64,000 nt of DNA from HGM04593 sp045646845 (GTDB lineage: Bacteria; Bacteroidota; Bacteroidia; Bacteroidales; Bacteroidaceae), in NCBI GenBank assembly GCA_045646845.1, contig JAZRLO010000001.1, positions 62,001 through 126,000 of the forward strand, read 5' to 3'. A model generated the notes under the pieces. That model did no database searches and was not told the DNA's origin. It saw nothing but the letters and a program-made list of their open reading frames with translations. Shown here piece after piece: positions 25,181 to 32,867 of the stretch. A program made the translations under genes and the position numbers. Each line of letters begins with the position of its first letter. The stretch's first letter is position 1.

Positions 25181-26578
25181 TTAGAGATTCTGTAAAGCCA
25201 AGTCTATTTCGTTCAGTTCTGAACGGAACTGCTTGTCTGTGTCGGCAAGGTTTGTTATTGTCTTGCATGCGTGCAGAACTGTCGCGTGGTCTCTGTTTCC
25301 TATGTACAGTCCGATTTTTGATGTCGATAAATCAAGATATTTCTTTGCAAGGAACATTGCCACCTGGCGTACAAGTACCACTTCGCGTTTGCGCGATTTT
25401 GTGTTTATCGCTTCTGGCTCAATGCCGTAATAGTCTGAAACAGTCTTTATAATGTCATCAACGGTTATGCTCTTCTTCTCATAGTCGGAGAAGTCGCCGA
25501 CTATGCGTCTTGCAAGGTTGATGTCTATGTCGGCGTTGTTGATGGTAGAGTGCGCCATAATCGACACGACAATACCTTCGAGGTCGCGGATGCTTGCATT
25601 CACGTGCTCAGCAATGTAGCATATGACCTCTTCTGGGAATTTGAGACCGTCGCGGTAAATCTTGTTGCGCAAGATGTTTTTGCGCAGTTCGAGATCCGGT
25701 TTTTCTATTTCTGCGGTCATGCCCCATTTGAAACGTGTTATCAAACGCTCTTCCATACCCTGCAACTGTGCCGGTGAGCGGTCTGATGTCATAATCAGTT
25801 GCTTTCCGTTAAGATGCAGATGGTTGAAAATATGGAAGAAAGCGTTTTGGGTCCTCTGGAGGCCCGCAAACTCCTGAATGTCATCAATGATAAGGACATC
25901 AATGCTTTGATAGAATCTCATGAAATCATTGAAGTTCTTCTGGAGTATTGAATCTGTATATTGTACCTGGAACAGGTGCGCAGATACGTATAGAACTCGG
26001 AGCTCAGGGTGCAATTCCTTGATTTTTACACCAATGGCGTTCACCAGGTGGGTCTTTCCTACACCGGAAACTCCATGAATGAACAGGGGGTTGAATGCTC
26101 TTCCCGGCTTGTCGGCAACGCTTATTGCAACAGATCTTGAAAGGCGGTTGCTTATACCCTCGACATAATTGTCGAAAGTGTAGCGGTTGATGAGCATTGA
26201 GTCCAGTTCTTGGACGCACTCCTGCATGGCCTTGGGCGCGCTGTTGCCGCTGTTGCCGCTTCCTTTGTGGCGGCTGTTCGTGCTGTCTGTGCCGACCTCT
26301 ACGCTCAGGTTGTTGTCTTTGTCCGTAAGGACGCTGTACATGAGCTGTGTGCCGTTGCCCATTACCTTGAAGAGGGTAGAGCGCAGAAGATCTACGAAGT
26401 TGCCCTCAAGGAACTCATATACAAAGTTGCTCTTTACCTGTATGGTAAGAGTTCCGCCTTCGAACTTGAGCGGCTTGATGTCCGCAAACCAAGTAGAGAA
26501 GGTTGTTTCGGAGACATTGTCACGAATGATCTCCAAACATTTGTTCCACTTTGTATTAAGCAATGAGTCCATTGACAT
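25181..26578 (-). CDS. dnaA: Chromosomal replication initiator protein DnaA
   Basis: A 465-residue AAA+ initiator that binds and melts the replication origin. Domain I is at residues 1-90 (WNKCLEIIRDNVSETTFSTWF). A Ser/Gly/Asn-rich linker follows, then the AAA+ core with Walker A HGVSGVGKTHLVNAIG near 170 and Walker B VLIIDDIQEFAG near 235. Domain IV carries the DnaA signature IGLYIGNRDHATVLHACKTI. An alternative ATG two codons further in (26572) is equally likely. It is monocistronic, with a clear terminator after it. The neighbours nrdJ and dnaX are also DNA-replication genes. Confidence 0.97.
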   Translation of the reverse strand: MSMDSLLNTKWNKCLEIIRDNVSETTFSTWFADIKPLKFEGGTLTIQVKSNFVYEFLEGNFVDLLRSTLFKVMGNGTQLMYSVLTDKDNNLSVEVGTDSTNSRHKGSGNSGNSAPKAMQECVQELDSMLINRYTFDNYVEGISNRLSRSVAISVADKPGRAFNPLFIHGVSGVGKTHLVNAIGVKIKELHPELRVLYVSAHLFQVQYTDSILQKNFNDFMRFYQSIDVLIIDDIQEFAGLQRTQNAFFHIFNHLHLNGKQLIMTSDRSPAQLQGMEERLITRFKWGMTAEIEKPDLELRKNILRNKIYRDGLKFPEEVICYIAEHVNASIRDLEGIVVSIMAHSTINNADIDINLARRIVGDFSDYEKKSITVDDIIKTVSDYYGIEPEAINTKSRKREVVLVRQVAMFLAKKYLDLSTSKIGLYIGNRDHATVLHACKTITNLADTDKQFRSELNEIDLALQNL

Positions 26579-26618
26579 TTATTGTATTGTTGTATAGTAA
26601 CCCATGGTGCCGGAGCAT

Positions 26619-26643
26619 AAAAAAAGGCTCTTTAACAAAGGCC
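26619..26643 (-). terminator. Terminator-like hairpin in the dnaA leader
   Basis: On the minus strand GGCCTTTGTTAAAGAGCC (one internal mismatch) is followed by seven T, about 40 bases before the dnaA start. It could be an attenuator or the end of an upstream short transcript. Stem strength is modest. Confidence 0.35.
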
Positions 26644-27194
26644 CTTCCCGTACCATTTCTTATGCAAATATCTACAAATAAAAATGAAAATGCAAGTGAA
26701 GAAAACTGTGCCAAAAAATGGCTGGAAATAAGGTGCTGTATATCAGTGATTTAAAAAAACGGATTCTGTGTAGGTTGATCTTTTGTGTTATTTTTTTTAA
26801 ACATTGATTATCAATTTATTATGTTGTTGAAGCATGTTGTTTTTGCTGTCTTTAACACCTCTTATAATGGCTGTTTACAGGCTGTTTATCGGCTTCTGAA
26901 CCGATTGTCCGCGTCCCTGCGGAAATCACTTTTGTTATTTGGATTAATTCTATATAAGTCGAAAAATTTGCTTATTTGAAAATAACTGTTTTTTGTATTC
27001 CCGGGATAAAAAAAGTGGTGGAATTACTTGCAAATTCGCAAAGGAAGGCATTAATTACACGTGTGAATGTTGCCGGTTCTTTACGTGGGTTGAGCGGCTC
27101 TTTTTTCTTTTCCTGTTATGCATATGTGTCTTTTCATTTTGTGTGATTCAGGACTTGAATAAGGCCATCTGTCATTCAACCACTCAATAAATCT

Positions 27195-27216
27195 GGCGGC
27201 CCGAATTCGGGCCGCC
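27195..27216 (-). terminator. dnaX terminator palindrome
   Basis: A perfect 22-base palindrome, GGCGGCCCGAA with its reverse complement, lies 20 bases after the dnaX stop. The T run is weak (AGATTTATT on the minus strand), but the stem is very G+C-rich in an AT-rich context, so termination is the best explanation. Confidence 0.6.
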
Positions 27217-27236
27217 CGATTTGTCAGGTTCTGTTT

Positions 27237-29087
27237 TTATCTTGCAATCTCAAGGTTCAACTCCTTACGTAGCTTTTCTATGAGCGGGTTTTTCCCTTTC
27301 AGTATCTCGAACTGTTTTCCTTTGTCGCTGACATGACGCTCTACAATTACTTCGTTTATGTGTGTTTTCAGTTTCAGGACTCTTCCGTCCAGGAACTGGC
27401 TCATCCCTTCTGTTATACGCTTTGCCTCTTTCTCGAAAAGTCCTGCGGCCAATTTGTTATCAACGTTTACGGTTATATACCCCTCTTCGTTGAGCATTGG
27501 CTTCATTATCTTCATTCTGTCGGCAAGAGCTCTCTCCTTTTCCGGCAGTTGCAACGCATATGACATCCATGCCTGAACCACATCCTGCTCGTTGAGCTTT
27601 TTCCTTTCGGCCATTACGGGGGGTGTGTTAGCTGTCGGCTGAACAGTTGCTGTCTGCTGGGGCTGGGGAACTTGTGGCGTCTGCACCGGTGCTACGCTTC
27701 TTCTTGAGGATGAGAACATCTTTCCGAGAGTTCTTCCTTCCCTGTTGGCGTGCTGCAGTTCCTGTGGTCTTCCCTGCATTACTTGCGGCTGTGCCGGACA
27801 TTCCGTCGTGGGCGGTGCCGTTGGACGGTTTGCTTGTATGGGCTGTTGCGCTCCCTGCGCACTGTTTCCGTTGTTTACCGCGTCTTGTACGGTATTGCGG
27901 CTGTCAGCCGCAATTTGTGGCTTTGCCGGATCGAGTTTGTTGAATATTGGTTTCAGCATCTTGGGGCCATGCCCCCCTCCGTCGTCACTGTCACCGTCAC
28001 CGAGTTGTGAGAGCTCTATAAGAGTCAGCTCCACCAGCAGCCTTTTGTTGCGGCTTGTGCGGTAGTTCATTCCGCAGTTGTTGCAGAGTTTGATGGCCTT
28101 GAAAAGCATTTTGGGGTTGCATCTTCTGGCCTGTTCCACATATCTGTTCCGCAGTTCTTCGCTGCCTTCGAAGAGCGGTGCTGTTGCAGCATCGCTGTTT
28201 ACGAGCAGGTCCCTGAAGTGCGATGCGGCACCTTCTATGAAAATGTTGCCCTCGAAACCCTTGTTCAGAATCTCGTTGAAGAGCAGCAGGCTCTGGTGCG
28301 CTTTCCCCTCAAGGATGAAATCGGTTAGCCTGAAGTAGTATTCATAGTCAAGTACATTCAAACTTTCTATCACTTTTGCATATGTGAGGTCTCCCTGGGT
28401 GAAGCTTACCATCTGGTCAAACAGCGAGAGGGCATCGCGCATGCAGCCGTCCGATTTCTGTGCAATTATACGGAGAGCTTCACGTTCGGCATTGATGTTC
28501 TCTTTTGCCGCAATGTTCTGCAGGTGGCCTATGATGTCCGTGGCTTCTATTCGGCTGAAGTCATATATCTGGCATCGTGAAAGAATCGTAGGGATAATCT
28601 TGTGCTTCTCGGTTGTCGCGAGAATGAATATGGCATGTGCCGGCGGCTCCTCCAGCGTCTTGAGGAACGCGTTGAAGGCGGCCTGGGAGAGCATGTGCAC
28701 CTCGTCGATTATATATACTTTGTACTTGCCCACCTGTGGCGGAATGCGTACCTGCTCGTTCAGCGAGCGTATGTCCTCGACAGAGTTGTTGCTTGCCGCA
28801 TCAAGCTCATAAATAGAATAGGAGCGTTGCTGGTTGAAGGACTGGCACGATTCGCATTCGTTGCATGGCTCTCCATCACTTGTCGGGTTCAGGCAGTTTA
28901 TCGTTTTTGCAAAGATTCTCGCACATGTCGTCTTGCCGACTCCGCGGGGGCCGCAGAACAGGTATGCATGGGCCAGCTTGCCGCTCTGTATCGCATTTTT
29001 GAGGGTTGTGGTAAGGGATTTCTGCGCCACGACTGTCTCGAACGTGTCAGGGCGGTATTTCCTTGCCGAAACTATGTAATTCTCCAT
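27237..29087 (-). CDS. dnaX: DNA polymerase III subunit gamma/tau
   Basis: A 616-residue clamp-loader ATPase. Walker A is GPRGVGKTTCARIFAKTINC near residue 45, followed by the zinc-binding cysteines CNECESC. Walker B and sensor regions are VYIIDEVHMLSQAAFNAFLK and LATTEKHKIIPTILSRCQ. After residue 370 comes a Pro/Gln/Asn-rich linker of about 130 residues, then a C-terminal tau-like domain. The promoter (29162-29192) is a full consensus, and a palindromic terminator follows. It is divergent from the DivIC/FtsB-like gene. No programmed frameshift signal for a separate gamma form was recognised. Confidence 0.96.
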   Translation of the reverse strand: MENYIVSARKYRPDTFETVVAQKSLTTTLKNAIQSGKLAHAYLFCGPRGVGKTTCARIFAKTINCLNPTSDGEPCNECESCQSFNQQRSYSIYELDAASNNSVEDIRSLNEQVRIPPQVGKYKVYIIDEVHMLSQAAFNAFLKTLEEPPAHAIFILATTEKHKIIPTILSRCQIYDFSRIEATDIIGHLQNIAAKENINAEREALRIIAQKSDGCMRDALSLFDQMVSFTQGDLTYAKVIESLNVLDYEYYFRLTDFILEGKAHQSLLLFNEILNKGFEGNIFIEGAASHFRDLLVNSDAATAPLFEGSEELRNRYVEQARRCNPKMLFKAIKLCNNCGMNYRTSRNKRLLVELTLIELSQLGDGDSDDGGGHGPKMLKPIFNKLDPAKPQIAADSRNTVQDAVNNGNSAQGAQQPIQANRPTAPPTTECPAQPQVMQGRPQELQHANREGRTLGKMFSSSRRSVAPVQTPQVPQPQQTATVQPTANTPPVMAERKKLNEQDVVQAWMSYALQLPEKERALADRMKIMKPMLNEEGYITVNVDNKLAAGLFEKEAKRITEGMSQFLDGRVLKLKTHINEVIVERHVSDKGKQFEILKGKNPLIEKLRKELNLEIAR

Positions 29088-29161
29088 ATATGAAATGTAT
29101 GTTCGTTATGTATGCGCTGTGACAGTCCTGGGTAAATGCTGTCTCGCGTGACAATCAATTG

Positions 29162-29192
29162 CAAAGATAATGTAATCGGGTTGCTGAACAAA
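29162..29192 (-). promoter_or_regulatory. Promoter of dnaX
   Basis: On the minus strand TTTG (29189-29192), a spacer of exactly 19 bases and TATCTTTG (29162-29169) match the Bacteroides promoter consensus perfectly. Confidence 0.75.
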
Positions 29193-29294
29193 ACGGAAAC
29201 TTCTTTTTTTTGCCGCATGTTACACAAGATGCATCAACCTGCAAAAAGTTCGTAACAAATTTATATAAAGCAATGCTTCGCGCTATTTTTTTTG

Positions 29295-29302
29295 TAACTT
29301 TG
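29295..29302 (+). promoter_or_regulatory. Likely -7 element of the septum-initiator gene promoter
   Basis: TAACTTTG matches TAnnTTTG, 44 bases before the ATG at 29346. The -33 region has no clear TTTG at the right distance. Confidence 0.45.
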
Positions 29303-29345
29303 CCGAAGCGGTTACGTCTGTTCCGCCTTTTCAACACTGTCACTT

Positions 29346-29663
29346 ATGTTCGGAAAAATAAAAGGTTATGCATCAGTCTCGTTCCAATGGATAAAACAGC
29401 ATAAATATCTTGTTGTATCCATTGTCTTTTTTGTCATCGTCTTCCTGATAGACGACAACAGCATGGTGGGGCATATCTCCAACCAGCGCAAGATTGACGA
29501 ACTTGAATCGGAAATAGCCCGGATGCGCAAGGATTCTGCAAAGATAATGCTGCTACAGTCACAGCTCGAGGAGAACGGTGACATTAGCGAGGTCGAGAGA
29601 ATGGGACGTGCCAAATATGATATGCATAAAGATAACGAGGATATATTCATAATAGTGGAATGA
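29346..29663 (+). CDS. DivIC/FtsB-like septum formation initiator protein
   Basis: A 105-residue bitopic membrane protein: a basic N-terminus, one membrane segment (KYLVVSIVFFVIVFLIDD) near residues 20-37, then a coiled coil (RKIDELESEIARMRKDSAKIM) and a short conserved C-terminal part (ERMGRAKYDMHKDNEDIFII). This is the layout of FtsB/DivIC, which joins FtsL and FtsQ/DivIB at the division septum. It overlaps the next membrane-protein gene by 4 bases. Assignment rests on topology and the R..YDM/E-type C-terminal motif. Confidence 0.82.
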   Translation: MFGKIKGYASVSFQWIKQHKYLVVSIVFFVIVFLIDDNSMVGHISNQRKIDELESEIARMRKDSAKIMLLQSQLEENGDISEVERMGRAKYDMHKDNEDIFIIVE

Positions 29664-30007
29664 TGAAGAATTTTGTCAATGCAATGCTTTATATAGGCGC
29701 AGTTTCGCTGCTGTTTGGGGCGGCTTCAAGGATATTTCTCCCCGATGCCTACAAATATATATATATGGCCGGTGCGATTCTTTTTTCGGTGGCCCAGTTT
29801 CTCCAGCGGCCGCGAGCCAATGGGTTGACTCTCAAACGGCTTGTCATGCAGCAACAGTTGGCCGGACTCTTTTTTATTGCAGCCGGTGTCCTCATGTTCG
29901 TCTGTTTCCGCAATGAATGGATGGTGATTCTTTTCTGCGGCGCGCTCATAGAACTCTATACGATTTTCAGGATATCGCATGAATTGAAGAAAGGCGAGAA
30001 GATATAA
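29660..30007 (+). CDS. Small four-helix membrane protein of unknown function
   Basis: A 115-residue protein with four hydrophobic segments (AMLYIGAVSLLFGAASRIF, YIYMAGAILFSVAQFLQ, LAGLFFIAAGVLMFVCF, WMVILFCGALIELYTIF) and a basic loop RPRANGLTLKRL in the middle. I do not recognise a named family. Its 4-base overlap with the DivIC/FtsB-like gene suggests joint translation and perhaps a link to the cell envelope or division. It ends just before a strong hairpin element. Confidence 0.7.
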   Translation: MMKNFVNAMLYIGAVSLLFGAASRIFLPDAYKYIYMAGAILFSVAQFLQRPRANGLTLKRLVMQQQLAGLFFIAAGVLMFVCFRNEWMVILFCGALIELYTIFRISHELKKGEKI

Positions 30008-30012
30008 TAAAT

Positions 30013-30097
30013 AAGAGGTTGACTAAAAAGCGACATGACCCCCAAAAGTTAGACAAAAACTTTTGGGGGTCATGTCAAAGTAAAGGGTCACCCTCTT
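30013..30097. repeat. Long perfect hairpin element, also probable terminator
   Basis: Two 19-base arms (30032-30050 and 30058-30076) pair perfectly around a 7-base loop. The arm reads GACATGACCCCCAAAAGTT. Outer arms AAGAGGTTGAC (30013-30023) and its near-complement GTCACCCTCTT (30087-30097) extend the symmetry. On the minus strand the inner stem is followed by GCTTTTTAG, so it could terminate the convergent glucosaminidase gene. The motif GAGGTTGACTAAAAA at its edge recurs exactly at 34944-34958. Confidence 0.6.
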
Positions 30098-30122
30098 GTT
30101 TAATACCCTTTGCGCAATAGGG

Positions 30123-31088
30123 TCATCTCAATCTTAAAACGTCTCCCACTTTCAGTGAGGTGTAATTCTTGTATTGCGGGTTCATTTCGTATATCTTCTC
30201 AAGCCTTATACCATAAGCCTGTGATATACTGTAAAGGCTTTCGTTCTCCTTTACCGTGTGGAATTCGGTCTCCTTTCCGGCCTTGCTGTTCTTTTTCTCA
30301 AGATATATGATGTCCCCTGCCTTTATCTTGTATCCTTTGTACAGGTCGTTGTAGCTGATAAGTTTCCGTTCCGGAATCCCGAGTTTTTCGGAAAGGGAAC
30401 CGAGGGTGTCATCATTGTCTGCAATAACGTATTTCAGCCCATGTGCCTCCATAATCTCCATCCCGCCGTTTGACGGGTGCTGCGGGAAAATGTTGCCGGC
30501 TTCCTCCTGCGGTGTGGCGCGGCGTGATGTCTTGGAAACGCTGATGTCGAATGCGTTCAGGTCGTATCTTTCTATTATGGCTATCAGTTTCGTGGCATAA
30601 TTCTTGTCTTCGGCATATCCTGCTTTTTTAAGTCCGTGCGCCCACCCTTTGTAGTCGTCAATGTCAAGGTCGAACAGCGAAGCGTATCTCTTGTTGACCA
30701 GCAGGAACTTCGAGTGGTCCTCGTACGATTCCAACGCGTTGTCATATGCACGGAAATCGCACCATCTGCCGTTGTCATAAGCCTTTACGGTCTCGCCTTT
30801 CCATCTTTTGTCGGCCTTTACGCCGAAGTGGTTGTTTGCCTCTGCTACAAGCTTGCTTTTTCCGGCTCCTCCTTCAAGTACCGCCTGTGCCAGCGTGATG
30901 CTTGCCGGAATCTTGTGCTTTTCCATATGTTCTACCGCTACGGGGTAGTATTCCATAAGGTAACGTGCTGCATCCCCCTTCGCCTCCAACAGTTTCTGGG
31001 GAGGTATCTGTACTGAAAGTTTCTTGCTTGTAGAGCATCCTGTGGCAAGCAGTGCCGCAAGAATGATGAAAATTCCGATGTTTCTCAT
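30123..31088 (-). CDS. Secreted glucosaminidase (FlgJ-like) with two LysM domains
   Basis: A 321-residue lipoprotein with signal peptide and lipobox (LAALLATGCSTS). A glucosaminidase domain at about residues 55-185 carries the catalytic Glu in AQAVLEGGAGKSKL and the motif NHFGVKADKRWKGETV; it hydrolyses N-acetylglucosaminyl bonds in peptidoglycan. Two LysM repeats follow, about residues 222-268 (KYVIADNDDTLGSLSEKLGI) and 275-321 (FHTVKENESLYSISQAYGI), which bind peptidoglycan. The probable role is cell-wall remodelling or daughter-cell separation at the periplasmic face. It is transcribed alone, towards the hairpin element. Confidence 0.9.
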   Translation of the reverse strand: MRNIGIFIILAALLATGCSTSKKLSVQIPPQKLLEAKGDAARYLMEYYPVAVEHMEKHKIPASITLAQAVLEGGAGKSKLVAEANNHFGVKADKRWKGETVKAYDNGRWCDFRAYDNALESYEDHSKFLLVNKRYASLFDLDIDDYKGWAHGLKKAGYAEDKNYATKLIAIIERYDLNAFDISVSKTSRRATPQEEAGNIFPQHPSNGGMEIMEAHGLKYVIADNDDTLGSLSEKLGIPERKLISYNDLYKGYKIKAGDIIYLEKKNSKAGKETEFHTVKENESLYSISQAYGIRLEKIYEMNPQYKNYTSLKVGDVLRLR

Positions 31089-31230
31089 AATTGTGCTTAA
31101 TTTCTACAAATAAAATGAATAAATTGATTATGCGCAAGATTTTGACTATATTCGCGGAAATATATTTTGCCCGGTGCTTGTTGTACAGGTATAGTAAGTG
31201 ACTGCCTGACAGTCTGGTGTCGAACGTTAA

Positions 31231-31725
31231 ATGCAGATGATTATGAAAGAGATGGTATTGCAGACAAAAGTCAAAGTCTGTCATTATGATGAACTTGCGG
31301 CTCTCGACAAAGAGGTCGTTGATGCGGCCCGTGAGGCTACATCGAACAGCTACGCTGTCTATTCGGGTTTCAATGTAGGTGCTGCCGTGCGTCTTGAAAG
31401 CGGAATCATAGTCAAAGGCAGCAATCAGGAGAATGCTGCATACCCTTCAGGGCTCTGTGCGGAGCGCACGACCCTTTTCTGGGCCAATTCGCAGTATCCC
31501 TCCGATGCGGTACAAGTACTTGCTATTGCCGCACGTACCGACAGGGGTGAACTTCCTGTTCCCATTCCGCCATGCGGTGCTTGCAGGCAGGTCATCCTTG
31601 AAACTGAGAAACGTTTCGGCAATGCCATAAAGATAGTCCTGTATGGTGCCCGGGAGTGTTATGTCATTGAGGATGGCGTAAAGGCACTGTTGCCACTCTC
31701 TTTCGACGCAGGTTTTCTTGAGTGA
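31231..31725 (+). CDS. cdd: Cytidine deaminase
   Basis: A 164-residue zinc enzyme deaminating cytidine and deoxycytidine for pyrimidine salvage. Zinc and catalytic motifs are CAERTTLFWA (C-A-E) and PPCGACRQV (PCxxC), with NSYAVYSGFNVGAAVRL near the start. Several in-frame ATGs (31231, 31237, 31243, 31252) make the exact start uncertain. The next gene begins 52 bases after its stop on the same strand, so the three genes cdd, phosphatase and ruvC probably form an operon. Confidence 0.93.
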   Translation: MQMIMKEMVLQTKVKVCHYDELAALDKEVVDAAREATSNSYAVYSGFNVGAAVRLESGIIVKGSNQENAAYPSGLCAERTTLFWANSQYPSDAVQVLAIAARTDRGELPVPIPPCGACRQVILETEKRFGNAIKIVLYGARECYVIEDGVKALLPLSFDAGFLE

Positions 31726-31777
31726 TGTCCGATATTTGCGCAGTCCGTCCTGCCGGAGTGACTGCCGGTTTGTATAT

Positions 31778-32248
31778 ATGAAAAAGATAATGTTTGTATG
31801 CCATGGGAACATATGCCGTTCGCCAATGGCGGAATTTATAATGAAATCGCTTGTGGGCAAAGCTTTCGTAGGCGATGAAATATATGTGGAGTCATCGGCC
31901 ACAAGCCGTGAGGAGATTGGCAACGCCATATATCCGCCTGCTGCCACCATACTGTCTCTGCACGGAATAGGCAGCGAAGGGCATAGTGCCCGGCAGTTCA
32001 CGGTCGAGGACTACAATAGTTTCGACATGGTAGTCGTAATGGAGGATTACAATGTCCGTAACCTTCTGCGCATCATAGGATGTGACTGTGAGGGCAAAGT
32101 GTGGAAACTCCTCGATTTTGTTGAGGATACGCCTCATCCACGCACGGGTGCCGACATCTCCGACCCATGGTATCATGGCAATTTCGACAAGACCTACAGG
32201 GAGATTCTGGCAGGCTGTAAAGGACTAATGCGTTATCTTGGCTGTTGA
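31778..32248 (+). CDS. Low-molecular-weight protein tyrosine phosphatase
   Basis: A 156-residue phosphatase with the catalytic loop VCHGNICRSPMAEF (CX5R) at the very N-terminus and the general-acid Asp in ISDPWYHGNFDKTY near residue 125. I place the start at the ATG at 31778, because family members begin just before the P-loop; the frame is open further upstream within the cdd 3' end. Substrates are unknown. It could act on tyrosine kinases such as the capsule Wzc, but it is not linked to that locus. The stop is one base from the ruvC ATG. Confidence 0.92.
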   Translation: MKKIMFVCHGNICRSPMAEFIMKSLVGKAFVGDEIYVESSATSREEIGNAIYPPAATILSLHGIGSEGHSARQFTVEDYNSFDMVVVMEDYNVRNLLRIIGCDCEGKVWKLLDFVEDTPHPRTGADISDPWYHGNFDKTYREILAGCKGLMRYLGC

Positions 32249-32249
32249 T

Positions 32250-32834
32250 ATGGCGACACAGGGAACTTCAGCTCCAAAGGATGACAGGGTAATAATGGGC
32301 GTTGACCCGGGAACGAACATTATGGGTTACGCTTTCATCGGTGTCAACGGCAATCGTGCGCGTCTTATAGCCATGGGTGTCATAGACTTGCGCAAATGCA
32401 AGGACATGTATATGAAACTGGGCGAGATTTTTAACCGCGTACAGGGGCTCATAGCCTCTTTCCTGCCCGACGAACTGGCCATCGAAGCCCCTTTCTTCGG
32501 CAAGAATGTGCAGAGTATGCTCAAATTGGGACGTGCGCAAGGCGTTGCCATTGCTGCGGCCATAAGCCGGCAGGTGCCCATTCACGAATATGCTCCGATG
32601 AAGATAAAGATGGCGATTACCGGCAACGGTTCGGCTTCAAAGGAACAGGTTGCCGATATGCTGCGCCGCATGCTTAATATTTCTCAAGAAGAGATGCCGC
32701 AGTTCATGGACGCGACTGATGCCCTGGGAGCCGCATTCTGCCACTTCATCCAGCGCGGTAAACCTGCAAGTGACAAGAAATACTCTTCGTGGGCCGATTT
32801 TGCCGCCAAGAATGCCGGAAAGGTGAAGATGTAA
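32250..32834 (+). CDS. ruvC: Crossover junction endodeoxyribonuclease RuvC
   Basis: A 194-residue Holliday-junction resolvase. The acidic active-site residues are in IMGVDPGTNIMGYAFI (Asp), LAIEAPFFGKN (Glu) and DATDALGAAFCH (two Asp). The ATG at 32250 immediately follows the phosphatase stop; an in-frame TTG at 32238 is possible. A basic C-terminal extension (KKYSSWADFAAKNAGKVK) is common in Bacteroidetes RuvC. No ruvA or ruvB is adjacent. It converges with the PorE-like gene, with stops 33 bases apart. Confidence 0.95.
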   Translation: MATQGTSAPKDDRVIMGVDPGTNIMGYAFIGVNGNRARLIAMGVIDLRKCKDMYMKLGEIFNRVQGLIASFLPDELAIEAPFFGKNVQSMLKLGRAQGVAIAAAISRQVPIHEYAPMKIKMAITGNGSASKEQVADMLRRMLNISQEEMPQFMDATDALGAAFCHFIQRGKPASDKKYSSWADFAAKNAGKVKM

Positions 32835-32867
32835 AGCCTGTACTCCGCTATTGGTGAAACCGCCCCT

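Larger units (their letters stand above)
26579..27236. other. dnaA-dnaX intergenic region
   Basis: A 658-base, largely AT-rich stretch with no convincing gene. Near dnaA it holds a terminator-like hairpin (26619-26643) in the dnaA leader; at the other end is the dnaX terminator palindrome (27195-27216). Small open frames at 26785-26979 and 26993-27190 have poor starts and no recognisable features. The dnaA promoter must lie here, but I found no clear TTTG-N19-TAnnTTTG. An origin function is possible but not supported by clear DnaA boxes. Confidence 0.45.

Noticed and set aside
26785..27190. Two small frames between dnaA and dnaX
   Set aside because: One starts with TTG, both are hydrophobic in AT-rich DNA, without promoter or recognisable family.
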